Translations under genes and position numbers: made by a program
Assembly: GCA_965230665.1 (NCBI GenBank)
Contig: CBDDLM010000004.1
Coordinates: 1,612,001 to 1,676,000, forward strand
DNA length: 64,000 nt
Origin: JAGNRR01 sp965230665
GTDB lineage: Bacteria; Bacteroidota; Bacteroidia; Chitinophagales; Chitinophagaceae
Direction of reading: 5' to 3'
Shown here: positions 49,898 through 59,058 of the stretch, one piece after another
Position numbering within the stretch: position 1 is the first letter of the stretch
Layout: every line of letters begins with the position of its first letter
The notes under the pieces: generated by a model
What the model was told of the DNA's origin: nothing
What the model saw: the letters and a program-made list of their open reading frames with translations, nothing else
The model's database searches: none

Positions 49898-51456
49898 TGG
49901 CTAGAAAACTAAATAAAATAGAGAGAGATGCTCTTGATAAGTTCAACCTGAAGTGCAAGGAGATATTCTCGGCTACTGTTGTAAAGAATGTAAACGAAAC
50001 AAAGGAGCAAAAGAAAAAGCGGATAAAGAAAGCTCTAACAACCTATACTTACTTTGTAAACCATTACTTCCCACATTATGCCAAATCTCGATCAGCCAAA
50101 TTTCAAATAAAAGCAGCCAACGCCATCCTTGCTGACAGAAATATTTTTGCCATACTAGAATGGGCACGCGAACATGCCAAGTCGGTACATGCTTGTGTTC
50201 TTATCCCACTTTGGTTATTAATACATGGAGAGTTGGAGGGCATGTTATTAGTTGGTGCCAATAAAGAAGCTGCTATTAAACTATTAAGTGACTTGCAGGC
50301 GGAGTTGCAAAACAACCAGCGTTTTATTAATGATTTTGGAGAACAGTTTTCTTTTGGGAACTGGCAGGAAGGAGACTTTACAACAAAAGATGGCATCAAC
50401 TTTAAAGCACTTGGCCGTGGACAAAGTCCGCGTGGGATACGTAACCAAGAAAGCCGTCCCAACTATTGTGTAATTGATGATATTGATGACGAAACGCTGA
50501 ACCGAAATGAACGCCGTACACTTGATGTAGTAGACTGGATACTATCTGCTCTTATTGGTGCTTTAAGTATAAAAGGTGGGCGTGTAGTAGTAGCGAACAA
50601 TCGTATTCATAGAAAAAGCGTACTTGCACATCTCGTTGGGGATTTAGAACCTGATATGCCAAAACGTGAAGGTATTTGGCACAGCAAAGTGTGTGCCATA
50701 GAAAATGGCAAACCAGCATGGCCTGAAAATTTTACAATAGCAGAACTTGAAAAGCGTATGCATATAATGGGTTACCGCCGTGCGCAAAAAGAGTACTTCC
50801 ATAATGCTATTGTTGAAGGTAAAGTTTTTAAGAATGAATGGTTTGAGTTTAAACCTCGAATGAAAAACCCCGACGTACAAGTAATATACATTGATCCATC
50901 ATTCAAATCATCTAAGGACAATGACTTTAAAGCCGTGCGACATTGGGGTAAGAAAGGTCGTGACTTCCAATTGTTGAAAGCGTGGGTTAGACAGGCGAGT
51001 ATTTCTTCTATGGTTATATGGTGTTATGATTATTTCGAAGAACTATATCCAAGCCTACGAGGAGAAAATGGAAGGTCAAGCGAGGAGGTTGTAGAAGTAT
51101 GGATGGAAGCAAATTTTATCCAAGACTTATTGCTCGATGAATTTGTAGCGGAAGGTTTAGAGCGCGGATGGCAATTACCAGTGCGAGCAGATAGAAGAAA
51201 GAAGCCTGACAAGGATAGTAGAATAGAACAACTAACACCATTATATGAACGAGGGTTTATGAGTACTAGCGATACTGAAAGAGATAGCCGTGATGTACAA
51301 ACTGGTAAGGAGCAATACTTGGGAATTGAGCCAGGAAGAAACACTCACGATGATGCACCCGATGCAGATGAAGGAGCAATCTGGCTATTACAACGCAGAG
51401 GACGAAGTAAAAAGAATCCACCACGCCACGGTAAACGTAAGCAAAGAGGATGGTAA
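49897..51456 (+). CDS. Terminase large subunit
   Basis: A 519-residue protein that packages DNA. The ATPase part has a degenerate Walker A (LEWAREHAKSVHA, about residues 86-98) and Walker B (YCVIDDIDDE, about 190-199). The nuclease part has VIYIDPSFKSSKDND (about 329-343) and a C-terminal DDAPDADEGAIWL motif. It belongs to the Mu gp28-like group. The upstream gene stops one base into its ATG. Confidence 0.88.
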   Translation: MARKLNKIERDALDKFNLKCKEIFSATVVKNVNETKEQKKKRIKKALTTYTYFVNHYFPHYAKSRSAKFQIKAANAILADRNIFAILEWAREHAKSVHACVLIPLWLLIHGELEGMLLVGANKEAAIKLLSDLQAELQNNQRFINDFGEQFSFGNWQEGDFTTKDGINFKALGRGQSPRGIRNQESRPNYCVIDDIDDETLNRNERRTLDVVDWILSALIGALSIKGGRVVVANNRIHRKSVLAHLVGDLEPDMPKREGIWHSKVCAIENGKPAWPENFTIAELEKRMHIMGYRRAQKEYFHNAIVEGKVFKNEWFEFKPRMKNPDVQVIYIDPSFKSSKDNDFKAVRHWGKKGRDFQLLKAWVRQASISSMVIWCYDYFEELYPSLRGENGRSSEEVVEVWMEANFIQDLLLDEFVAEGLERGWQLPVRADRRKKPDKDSRIEQLTPLYERGFMSTSDTERDSRDVQTGKEQYLGIEPGRNTHDDAPDADEGAIWLLQRRGRSKKNPPRHGKRKQRGW

Positions 51457-51483
51457 TTAATCACTGCATAAACAATTGATAAT

Positions 51484-51894
51484 ATGTTTTTAAATACAAA
51501 CGACTATAAACCACAAATACGACAGGAAATAAAGAGCGTCATCAGTAATGACCCAACGGTATGGTCTCAAAGTGAGTTGACTGCTCAGGAGGAGGTTACA
51601 TCTTATTTACGCAATCGATACGATGTCACAGAAGTCTTCAATAAGACAGGTAGCGGTCGGAACCCACTTATTGTAATGTATATGGTTGATGTGGTTTTAT
51701 ATCATATTCATTCACGAATTGCGCCACGTAATATTCCAGAAGTAAGAATCGTGCGATATGAGCAGGCTGTAGAATTTTTAAAGAGGGTCAATAAGGGTTC
51801 CATCCTGCCCGATTTACCCCTACTCAAAAATGATAAAGGAGAAACTGAAGGCGGAGGCTTCAGAATGGGAAGTAACCCTAAACTAAAATATTAA
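51484..51894 (+). CDS. DUF1320-type head completion/joining protein
   Basis: A 136-residue protein. It matches the Mu gp36-type DUF1320 family: an N-terminal helical stretch, YLRNRYDVTEVF (about residues 39-50) and IVMYMVDVVLYHIHSRI (about 59-75). These proteins sit at the head-tail interface. It lies between terminase and portal genes, a place typical for this family in Bacteroidota Mu-like phages. Confidence 0.7.
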   Translation: MFLNTNDYKPQIRQEIKSVISNDPTVWSQSELTAQEEVTSYLRNRYDVTEVFNKTGSGRNPLIVMYMVDVVLYHIHSRIAPRNIPEVRIVRYEQAVEFLKRVNKGSILPDLPLLKNDKGETEGGGFRMGSNPKLKY

Positions 51895-51991
51895 GATTAA
51901 CTCTAGTCCGAAATAGGTGATTAACCCCGATTAACTCGCCCATATTTCGATTTTAAAGTAAAAAAGGTACTTACATACTAAAGGACAACAA

Positions 51992-53290
51992 ATGGGAAGA
52001 AATAAAAGAAAACCAACGCGGCTCAAAAAAAGAGACGATGCTATCAAAAAGAAGCAGTCAATTAGCTCAGCAGATCAACGGATCATTAATAATATAGTTG
52101 GCCGCTTTGTTAGTCGCACCAAACAAGATATTGGTGATTGGCGTGCTGCCCAAATATTAGCCGAACATCCTACCGAACCAAACCGCATACCCTTATACAA
52201 TATCTTCAGGGATATTGAATTGGATGAGCAGGTTATTACCTGTGTTCGAAACTTAAAGGCGTCACTTAAAGCTGAAGGTTTCTTTATTGGGGATGCCAAA
52301 ACACGTGAAAAGGATGAGAAGCTGACGAAGTTGTTTCGCCGTCCGTGGATGTATGATATACTGGATGCCATTATTGATAGTCACAATCAAGGTTTTGTAC
52401 TTATGGAGATTGACAAGGTTGTCAATGGTGAGATAACTAATGTTGAAGAAATACCACGGGAACATGTTATTCCCGAACTTGACTTTGTTATCATAGATTT
52501 TGATGATGAGTTAGGGTATGATATTGGAGAGAGCATATTTGATAAAACCTTAATCAAGATAGGTAAAAAGAAAAACTTGGGCCTCTTAAATGCATTAGCA
52601 CCAAAAGCACTTTATAAAAAGAATGTTGAAGCGGCTTGGGCTGAGTTCTGTGAAATGTTTGGTATGCCGATTCGCGTTGGCAAGGTTGCCAGTGGGAGCA
52701 AAACAGACATGGATCGTATGGAAAATTTCTTGCAAGCGATGGGGAGTGCAGCCTATGCGGTTACTGGAGCAGATGATACCGTTGAGTTAAAAGAGAGCAG
52801 TAAGGGCGATGCATACAATGTATATGACAAATTCATGGAGCGTCAGGACAAAGGTATTAGTAAGATCCTATTAGGTGGCACCATGACAACAGACGATGGC
52901 AGTAGTCGAAGTCAAGCAGAAGTACATGAGCGGGTTTCTGATAAGCGAATGTTTGAGATGAAACTCTTTACAGAGTTCTTTATCAACTTGCAATTATTCA
53001 ATATCCTCAAACTGAATGGTTATAAACTAGAAGGCAAAGAGTTCTATTGGGATGAGGTAACCAAGATTGAGAAAATTGATATTGAAAAGGATAAATTCTT
53101 AATAGAGCATTTCGAACTGGAAAACTTGGACTACTTCGTAAACAAATATCGGGTACCCATTACTGGACTAAAAGAAAAGCTTGGCATTACTCCAATTAAA
53201 GACAAAGAAAAAAAAGAAGAAACTGAAAAGGAGCTCAACTATGCGGCAAGATTGAATCACAGTATGAAACTATTATACGGAGATGCTTAA
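51992..53290 (+). CDS. Portal protein (DUF935, Mu gp29-like)
   Basis: A 432-residue DUF935 portal protein. It has the N-terminal region with ALLNIFRDIELDEQV-like segment, a core with FCEMFGMPIRVGKV (about residues 217-230) and the SKILLGGTMTTDDGSSRSQAEVHERVS segment (about 289-315). It forms the DNA gate of the capsid. It overlaps the minor head gene by 8 bp. A 97-bp gap upstream holds three GATTAAC copies and no gene. Confidence 0.85.
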   Translation: MGRNKRKPTRLKKRDDAIKKKQSISSADQRIINNIVGRFVSRTKQDIGDWRAAQILAEHPTEPNRIPLYNIFRDIELDEQVITCVRNLKASLKAEGFFIGDAKTREKDEKLTKLFRRPWMYDILDAIIDSHNQGFVLMEIDKVVNGEITNVEEIPREHVIPELDFVIIDFDDELGYDIGESIFDKTLIKIGKKKNLGLLNALAPKALYKKNVEAAWAEFCEMFGMPIRVGKVASGSKTDMDRMENFLQAMGSAAYAVTGADDTVELKESSKGDAYNVYDKFMERQDKGISKILLGGTMTTDDGSSRSQAEVHERVSDKRMFEMKLFTEFFINLQLFNILKLNGYKLEGKEFYWDEVTKIEKIDIEKDKFLIEHFELENLDYFVNKYRVPITGLKEKLGITPIKDKEKKEETEKELNYAARLNHSMKLLYGDA

Positions 53291-54071
53291 ATACGAAGAG
53301 GCCATAAAACAATTAGTCTTTGACATATTCGCTGGTCGGGTAGTTGGTAAGGAGGTGCGAGAAAGTATAGTCCAGTTTGTTGTCGATAAAGTAATGCCAG
53401 GAGTGTTTGATGGTTTTGGTAAGAGCTTCTCTGATGTCGATTATGATACTCCTGACTTTGGAACCTTAGCAGCTTTAGAAAAGAATGTTTACTATTTCGG
53501 TACAGCTAAGAATTACAATCAACTTAAAGAGATCAACCTTGCTCTAAAGGATAGTAAGGGTAAGATTCGACCATTTAACGACTTCAAGAAAGATGCTGCC
53601 AATATCACCGATCGGTATAATATCAATTGGTTAGAGGCTGAATACAACCACGCAGTGGCAAGTGCACAAATGACCCGCCGTTGGCATGAGATACAAGAGG
53701 CTAAGAGCATATTACCTATGCTGAGTTATGAAACTGCCGGAGACGAGCGAGTACGTATTCATCATGCCGAACTAGAAGGGATTACTAAACCTGTGGATGA
53801 TCCTTTTTGGGATTTATACTATCCCCCGAATGGTTGGAATTGTAGATGTGATGTTTTGCAAACTGATGATAAAGAAACCCCAAACAAAAGAATGAAATAC
53901 CCTGAAGTAGTTGAACTATTCAAAACCAATACAGCCAAACAAGGCATTGTTTATCCGAATGGTCATCCCTACTATGCACTACCCAAAAATGAAATAAAGA
54001 AGGTAAAAAAAGATGCTAAGGCATTTTGGAAAGCCAACGGTGAAGGACACAAACCCAAAAAGAAAAAATAG
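53283..54071 (+). CDS. Minor head protein (MuF/gp30-like)
   Basis: A 262-residue MuF-type head morphogenesis protein. It has the N-terminal helical arm and the C-terminal MuF core (RIHHAELEGITKPVDDPFWDLYYPPNGWNCRCDV, about residues 157-190), with the Pro-rich NCRC motif. It attaches to the portal. It overlaps the portal gene by 8 bp. Confidence 0.85.
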   Translation: MLKYEEAIKQLVFDIFAGRVVGKEVRESIVQFVVDKVMPGVFDGFGKSFSDVDYDTPDFGTLAALEKNVYYFGTAKNYNQLKEINLALKDSKGKIRPFNDFKKDAANITDRYNINWLEAEYNHAVASAQMTRRWHEIQEAKSILPMLSYETAGDERVRIHHAELEGITKPVDDPFWDLYYPPNGWNCRCDVLQTDDKETPNKRMKYPEVVELFKTNTAKQGIVYPNGHPYYALPKNEIKKVKKDAKAFWKANGEGHKPKKKK

Positions 54072-54094
54072 CTACCAATTAAAATTTACATATT

Positions 54095-54736
54095 ATGCTT
54101 AGAAAAAAACTAACAGAAAAAGACTATCAATGGGCGGCTGAACGTTTAGGCTGTGAAATAGAAGCCATTAAAGCAGTTGCCGAAGTAGAAGCACGTGGCA
54201 GAGGTTTTAAAAGAGATGGACAGGCTAAGATATTGTTTGAAGGACATATCTTTTGGCGTAGACTAAAAGTGCATGGGATTAACCCCTACGACTATTTAAA
54301 GGGTAATGAAAACATCCTACACCGCAAATGGACTCGCAAGTATTATCGTGGAAATCAACACGACAGATTAGATCAGGCCGTAAACGGGTGGAAAGTTAAG
54401 GGTAATGTGTCTGATGCAATTAAAAAGAAGTTTCGCAAAGCAGCTCTTGAGGCTGCTAGTTGGGGTATGTTTCAAATTATGGGCTTCAACTATGTTGCCT
54501 GTGGTTTTAGCAGTGTGCAAGGTTTCATTAATACCACTTTAAAAAGCGAAGGTGGGCAACTAAAATGCTTTGTAAACTTTATCCTCTCTAACAATTTGGA
54601 TGATGAAATTAGAGATAAGCGTTGGGCGGATTTTGCAAGAAAATACAACGGCCCCGGTTATCGTGCAAACAGATATGATACCAAGATGGCAGTTGCCTAT
54701 AAACGATTAAAAAAGCAATCAGCAAGAAGAGCCTAA
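54095..54736 (+). CDS. N-acetylmuramidase endolysin
   Basis: A 213-residue peptidoglycan hydrolase of the N-acetylmuramidase (DUF3380) type. It shows AVAEVEARGRGF (about residues 27-38, likely catalytic Glu), ILFEGHIFWRRL (46-57) and WGMFQIMGFNY (133-143), the three most conserved blocks. It cleaves the sugar backbone of the cell wall at the end of infection. No signal peptide is seen, so a holin is needed to release it. Confidence 0.87.
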   Translation: MLRKKLTEKDYQWAAERLGCEIEAIKAVAEVEARGRGFKRDGQAKILFEGHIFWRRLKVHGINPYDYLKGNENILHRKWTRKYYRGNQHDRLDQAVNGWKVKGNVSDAIKKKFRKAALEAASWGMFQIMGFNYVACGFSSVQGFINTTLKSEGGQLKCFVNFILSNNLDDEIRDKRWADFARKYNGPGYRANRYDTKMAVAYKRLKKQSARRA

Positions 54737-54746
54737 GTAAAACTAA

Positions 54747-56693
54747 ATGGTTACTACTAAAATAAGATACGAATGGGAAGGTGATCTAATACCGAATCTG
54801 AGCAAAGCGGATAAGAAGCTTGCTCAATTCGATAAGCACTTAGCACGTACAGATAAAGCCCTTTCTAAAACAAAAGGGCATACTAATGTATTTGATAAAG
54901 TGCTTCCTAAAGAAGGTCGCCTAAAAAAAACCATCGGTCAACTAGAAGAAATTCCTGCGATCAATACAGGTATACTAAGTAGTGCCGGAGCCTTAATAAA
55001 TCCGTATGTTGCAGCGGGTGCAGCTGTGGCCGCAGCGGGTGCATATACCGTTAAGGCCGTACGCGTTGCTGAGGAGTGGAATCACTCAATGGCAAAAGCG
55101 AATGTGACTATCCAAGCTACTCCTGCTGCACTAGATAAAATCAGTGACCGCTTGCAAAATATGGCAGGGAGATCTACCGCCGATTTTATGACGGTACCAC
55201 AGGTATTTACAGAAATTGTGAGTGGTGTCGGTGATACTGAAAAGAGCTTTGATATTCTAGATTATTCCTTAAAAGGAACCCAAGCTGGGTTTGCGGATCT
55301 TTCTACTGTGGCTGATGCTACAGTAAACGTTTTAAACGCGGTTGGAAGCCAAGCTAAAGGAGGAGCTGGAGAGATCATGGATGTGCTTTTCGCCACTATG
55401 AATAAAGGTAAAGGTGAGTTCACAGATATGGCTAGGTACCTTCCCAAGGTTATACCATATAGTAATCAATTAGGAACCTCTTTTAAAGAAACCGCTGGGG
55501 CATTTGCTTTGTTTTCTGCTAAAGGACAATCGATTGAACAAACAACCGTCTTACTACAAAACACATTCAGCTCCTTAACCAATCCTGCAAAACTGAAAAG
55601 ACTACAGGAATACGTTAATGTGTTTGATGCCAAAGGAAAGGTGCGAGCATTTAGTGATATAATTGGTGACCTTGACAAGAAAATGCAAGGACTTAGTGAT
55701 AAGGGGCGTACTGATTTCTTAGGTACATTAGGTTTGGACAACCAAGCGGCATCCGCATTCAGTATCCTGACACAAAATGCAGATGAACTTCGTGACTTTA
55801 TAGATTATACTAAGAATTCAGAAGGAGCTTTAGATAAAGCCCTTGGCGATGGCAAAAGTGCTGCACACAATATTGCATTTATTAAAAACAAATGGAAAGA
55901 CTGGCAGCTCACCATTGGTAAAAAGGTTGCACCGTTTTGGGATAAGTTCACCGAGGGGCTTGGTAAGGTCATGCAATGGCTTGAGATGGTCGAAGAAAAA
56001 ACAGGCATTTTTAGTGGAAGTATTGATGTGTTAGGCTTTGTATTTGATAAACTAACATGGCCGATTAAAACAGTATGGAATTTGTTTAAGGTAGGTATTG
56101 ATTTCTTAAATAGAGTTTGGCTGGCTAGTGTAAAACTAGGTGAGTACCTAGAGAATAAGTTTCCTAATGCCTTCGGTTATGCCAAGATCGCGGTCATGGG
56201 GTTAAAGACCATGTTTAAGGACTTATGGTTTACGATCTCTGAAACCTATAAACTGATTAAAAATATTGTCACCTTCGATTGGGGCAAGGTAAAATATCAA
56301 ATACATAACTTGAGTGCGCATGAATATGGTGACTTTAGTAATACACCAGCAGCTTCTTTTGGCAGTAAAGGGGGAAGCTTTGGTTATATGAGTAAACTTT
56401 TGGATCTGAACAAGAAATCAGACAATAGTCCTGGACTCATGCCAACCAATAACAAGTCCTTTAATGTAGATAAAGGTGATAAAGGTAAATCGCATGGTAG
56501 TGGTATACGTAGTGTTGTAGGTGGAGGCGCACAGGTCAGACATGTAACCGTTAAAATTGGTAATCAAGTTAAAGACCTCACTATACACGTGAACAATTTA
56601 CAGCAGACAGGTAAGGCAAAAATTAAACGTATCATTCAAGAGATATTTACTGAAGCGGTGCGGGATGCTGAAGTAGCACTTTCAACGAGTTAA
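54747..56693 (+). CDS. Tail tape measure protein
   Basis: A 648-residue protein. The middle shows the tape measure domain (about residues 100-330: MAGRSTADFMTVPQVFTEIVSG and a GLDNQAASAFSILTQNA segment). Hydrophobic segments (about 73-98, and 440-520) are typical. It sets tail length and helps DNA entry. Unusually, it lies on the plus strand while the tail sheath, tube and its chaperone are on the minus strand more than 10 kb away. Confidence 0.82.
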   Translation: MVTTKIRYEWEGDLIPNLSKADKKLAQFDKHLARTDKALSKTKGHTNVFDKVLPKEGRLKKTIGQLEEIPAINTGILSSAGALINPYVAAGAAVAAAGAYTVKAVRVAEEWNHSMAKANVTIQATPAALDKISDRLQNMAGRSTADFMTVPQVFTEIVSGVGDTEKSFDILDYSLKGTQAGFADLSTVADATVNVLNAVGSQAKGGAGEIMDVLFATMNKGKGEFTDMARYLPKVIPYSNQLGTSFKETAGAFALFSAKGQSIEQTTVLLQNTFSSLTNPAKLKRLQEYVNVFDAKGKVRAFSDIIGDLDKKMQGLSDKGRTDFLGTLGLDNQAASAFSILTQNADELRDFIDYTKNSEGALDKALGDGKSAAHNIAFIKNKWKDWQLTIGKKVAPFWDKFTEGLGKVMQWLEMVEEKTGIFSGSIDVLGFVFDKLTWPIKTVWNLFKVGIDFLNRVWLASVKLGEYLENKFPNAFGYAKIAVMGLKTMFKDLWFTISETYKLIKNIVTFDWGKVKYQIHNLSAHEYGDFSNTPAASFGSKGGSFGYMSKLLDLNKKSDNSPGLMPTNNKSFNVDKGDKGKSHGSGIRSVVGGGAQVRHVTVKIGNQVKDLTIHVNNLQQTGKAKIKRIIQEIFTEAVRDAEVALSTS

Positions 56694-56695
56694 GT

Positions 56696-57217
56696 ATGAG
56701 TATAAAGAAAAGTGGTAAACCAATTGATGAGCAATTACGCGATGTAAAGAATGTTATGCGAAGCTTGCCGACTTATGTCGGTACTCAAGCAGTAAACTTT
56801 AGTAAACGTAGTTTTAAGAGACAAGGATTTGTTGATGAACGTTTTAAAAAGTGGCCGAGTCGTAAACGTAAACAGAAAGGTCGTAAACGTTCTGTATTGG
56901 TTAAGTCTGGAGCATTGCGGCGTGGTATTCGAATTGTAAAGAAAGAACCCAATGCTGTAACTATAGGAAATAACTTGCCTTATGCGCGTGTACATAACGA
57001 AGGCTTTAAAGGTTCGCAGCGCATTCGTGCGCACAAGAGAAATGTAAGTAAAGCATTTGGACGTAAACTAAAGCAACCTGTAACTGCCAATGTAAAAGCT
57101 CACAACAGAAAAATGAATACACCGCAACGAAAATTTATGGGTAAGAGTCAGTTTTTTGCAAAGCGGATAGAAAAGAATATCGCCCATAAACTAAACAGGG
57201 CTATAAATGGAAATTAA
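56696..57217 (+). CDS. Virion morphogenesis protein (gpG-like)
   Basis: A 173-residue, very basic protein with the virion-morphogenesis pattern of Mu gpG: FKKWPSRKRKQKGRKRSVLVKSGALRRGI (about residues 50-78) and VTIGNNLPYARVHNEG. It follows the tape measure gene by 2 bp. In Mu, gpG helps the head join the tail. Confidence 0.78.
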   Translation: MSIKKSGKPIDEQLRDVKNVMRSLPTYVGTQAVNFSKRSFKRQGFVDERFKKWPSRKRKQKGRKRSVLVKSGALRRGIRIVKKEPNAVTIGNNLPYARVHNEGFKGSQRIRAHKRNVSKAFGRKLKQPVTANVKAHNRKMNTPQRKFMGKSQFFAKRIEKNIAHKLNRAINGN

Positions 57218-57249
57218 ACGGGAATTAATCACTGAATAAATACAAGTTT

Positions 57250-57825
57250 ATGAAGATACTTAAACAGACCTATGAGGCTATTAAAAACCATTTAAAGGAC
57301 AATGTGCCTGAAGTGCGAACAATTAATTTGTGGAACAATCAAATAAACTACGAGCAGGAACAAATTGCTATTGTTACACCAGCCGTTTATGTCGAGATGC
57401 CTTCGGCTGTTTGGGGACGTATTGGTAAAAGTTCTGCGCAACATGGTACAGGTGTTGTGCGCATCTATGTGGTACAAAACAAACTGAGTGATAGTTATAC
57501 AATTGATGGTAGCGATGCAGAAACGCAAGGGGATGCTTTAGATCGGTTTGATCTAGTACAGATCATACATAATAAACTTCAGCAGTTCCGAACTCCTTAT
57601 TTTAAAGAACTAGAACGTAGTGGAACAGATGCAGATGTTGATCATAATAACATCATCGTAGATATTATTGATTACAGTACAACCTTAATTGACAATAACG
57701 TAAATGAGTTGCAACATAAAGATGGCAACTTTAATAGAGAGACGACATTAAAGGGTATTATAGTAGAGCCGAAGAATGTACCTGACCAAAATCCAAATGG
57801 TAATGAATTTACGATACCTCAGTAG
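57250..57825 (+). CDS. Putative tail completion/terminator protein
   Basis: A 191-residue protein, with a MKILKQTYEAIKNHL start and a core of alternating strands (IAIVTPAVYVEMPSAVWGRIG). It is placed after gpG, where Mu-like phages carry a tail terminator-like protein of gp37 type. No definite family is recognised. Its stop overlaps the convergent small gene at 57809 by 17 bp. Confidence 0.6.
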   Translation: MKILKQTYEAIKNHLKDNVPEVRTINLWNNQINYEQEQIAIVTPAVYVEMPSAVWGRIGKSSAQHGTGVVRIYVVQNKLSDSYTIDGSDAETQGDALDRFDLVQIIHNKLQQFRTPYFKELERSGTDADVDHNNIIVDIIDYSTTLIDNNVNELQHKDGNFNRETTLKGIIVEPKNVPDQNPNGNEFTIPQ

Positions 57826-58012
57826 TCCCTATTTGCTCCAGTCTGTATTGTTGTAATACAATTTCTGAGATCGTTTTCGGTGCTAGGAAATATTTACGAG
57901 AGAGCATATCAAGTATAAAAGATGTGAGATACATCTTCTTAGCTTTCTCCTTCAGGTAGTCTTTGTAAATCAACTTATCCCTGCGTTCTTTTAGGTCTTT
58001 TCTGATGGCCAT
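57809..58012 (-). CDS. Small basic HTH-like protein, candidate late activator
   Basis: A 67-residue basic protein. Residues 33-52 read ILDMLSRKYFLAPKTISEIV, which has the helix-turn-helix pattern seen in small Bacteroidota phage proteins and in the C-terminal part of Mor/C-type activators. It has its own promoter (58021-58051) separated from the early operon by a strong terminator. A middle or late activator of the divergent promoter at 49.4 kb would fit, but it has not been shown. Confidence 0.55.
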   Translation of the reverse strand: MAIRKDLKERRDKLIYKDYLKEKAKKMYLTSFILDMLSRKYFLAPKTISEIVLQQYRLEQIGTTEVS

Positions 58013-58020
58013 TGGGAATA

Positions 58021-58051
58021 TAAAAGTATGAAGACCCTACATCGCGACCAA
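58021..58051 (-). promoter_or_regulatory. Promoter of the small HTH-like gene, with an upstream inverted repeat
   Basis: On the minus strand TTGG (58048-58051) and TACTTTTA (58021-58028) are 19 bp apart, the Bacteroidota -33/-7 spacing. Just upstream, ATACAC-AGGGT-GTGTAT (58059-58075) is a 6-bp inverted repeat that could bind a regulator. Confidence 0.5.
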
Positions 58052-58132
58052 TTACAATATACACAGGGTGTGTATGTTTATGGTAATATTGATAACCACG
58101 GGATCATTAAATGAAAACAGCATCCAACAAAA

Positions 58133-58157
58133 AATGAGCGCAATACTCGCGCTCATT
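58133..58157 (-). terminator. Intrinsic terminator of the leftward early operon
   Basis: AATGAGCGC (58133-58141) and GCGCTCATT (58149-58157) form a perfect 9-bp stem with a 7-nt loop. On the minus strand it runs into TTTTTTG. It follows the last early gene (stop 58182) by 24 bp. Confidence 0.85.
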
Positions 58158-58181
58158 CTTTATTTGCGGTTGCCCTGTATA

Positions 58182-58424
58182 TCAATTAAGGTTAAATTCG
58201 TAAGTAGCTCTATACTTTAATGAATTAAAGAACTTATCATCTGATTCTATGGCTATTTTACTTCCATATTCATTCACAAAGAAATATTTGTTTCCTCGAT
58301 GGCAATAGTATTTCCATTTTAATAATGGATAACCCTCATTTAGCTGAACGGGTTTTACTGGTATTTCTTTTCCATTAAGTAGAACTTTGACATCCTTCCA
58401 AGTGTGTTCCGGTTGTTTGCTCAT
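58182..58424 (-). CDS. Hypothetical early phage protein
   Basis: An 80-residue protein with KDVKVLLNGKEI at the start and a KYYCHRGNKYFFVNEYG segment (about residues 38-54). No known domain. It is the last gene of the leftward early operon, before a strong terminator. Confidence 0.55.
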   Translation of the reverse strand: MSKQPEHTWKDVKVLLNGKEIPVKPVQLNEGYPLLKWKYYCHRGNKYFFVNEYGSKIAIESDDKFFNSLKYRATYEFNLN

Positions 58425-58444
58425 ATATACAAAGTTAGTTGTTT

Positions 58445-58831
58445 TTAATTATACCCGTATTTCATTCGCTCGAATTGGGATACTAATATGGGTAATTCTT
58501 TCAAGGTGTATTTGTTTAATTCTTTATGGCCGTGACCATATTTGATACACCATTCATTAACGCTATCAATATCTACTTTAGGCGGATTGCTTGAAGTAAC
58601 CCATCCCATATCCCATGCCGCGCTTAATATCTTCTTACGCATTTTATCTGCTGGATCTTCCCCTTTTAAATGCTTGATCAGTTCATTCGCTTCAGTTGTT
58701 GTCATTTCACTTACATGGGTAGTACGTTCTTTGCTGAAGCTGAAGGCAAGATGCTCACTTTCAGGTAACAACCCCTTTTTTGCCATTAGGGCTTTTATGA
58801 ATTGAATTTGTTTAGTAGTTATTGTTCTCAT
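58445..58831 (-). CDS. gemA: GemA-like protein (DUF1018, Mu gp16-like)
   Basis: A 128-residue protein that matches Mu gp16/GemA: an N-terminal KQIQFIKALMAKKGLL (residues 7-22), a middle MTTTEANELIKHL (about 43-55) and the C-terminal half with AWDMGWV. The ATG at 58831 (MRTITTKQIQ) was chosen over a start at 58858 because the family begins there. In Mu, GemA influences host gene expression and DNA topology; its role is not settled. Confidence 0.78.
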   Translation of the reverse strand: MRTITTKQIQFIKALMAKKGLLPESEHLAFSFSKERTTHVSEMTTTEANELIKHLKGEDPADKMRKKILSAAWDMGWVTSSNPPKVDIDSVNEWCIKYGHGHKELNKYTLKELPILVSQFERMKYGYN

Positions 58832-59037
58832 TGTTTCTGTGTCATTTGTTGTACCCACTCAGGTGCTCTCCACAATTCTGAATTAAAGAACTCGGCTGTA
58901 CGTGTCTTGTCTTCTTCAAGACAGCACTTCTTACAGTAGTAATAGTTAATTTTTACATACTTATTATTGTTTCGTCCAACATACTTCGAATAAGACTCGC
59001 TGTGGCTAAATTTCCATTTGTGTTTACAGTCGCTCAT
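58828..59037 (-). CDS. Small zinc-binding-like early protein
   Basis: A 69-residue protein. Cys4, His6 and the YYYCKKCC cluster (about residues 32-39) suggest a zinc ribbon. It overlaps the GemA start by 4 bp. Function unknown. Confidence 0.6.
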   Translation of the reverse strand: MSDCKHKWKFSHSESYSKYVGRNNNKYVKINYYYCKKCCLEEDKTRTAEFFNSELWRAPEWVQQMTQKQ

Positions 59038-59058
59038 TATGATTTTTTTTGTGGTTTT

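Noticed and set aside
51895..51991. Three GATTAAC copies and a loose inverted repeat (CGAAATA / TATTTCG) before the portal gene
   Set aside because: Short, AT-rich and close to chance; no promoter or operator pattern fits.
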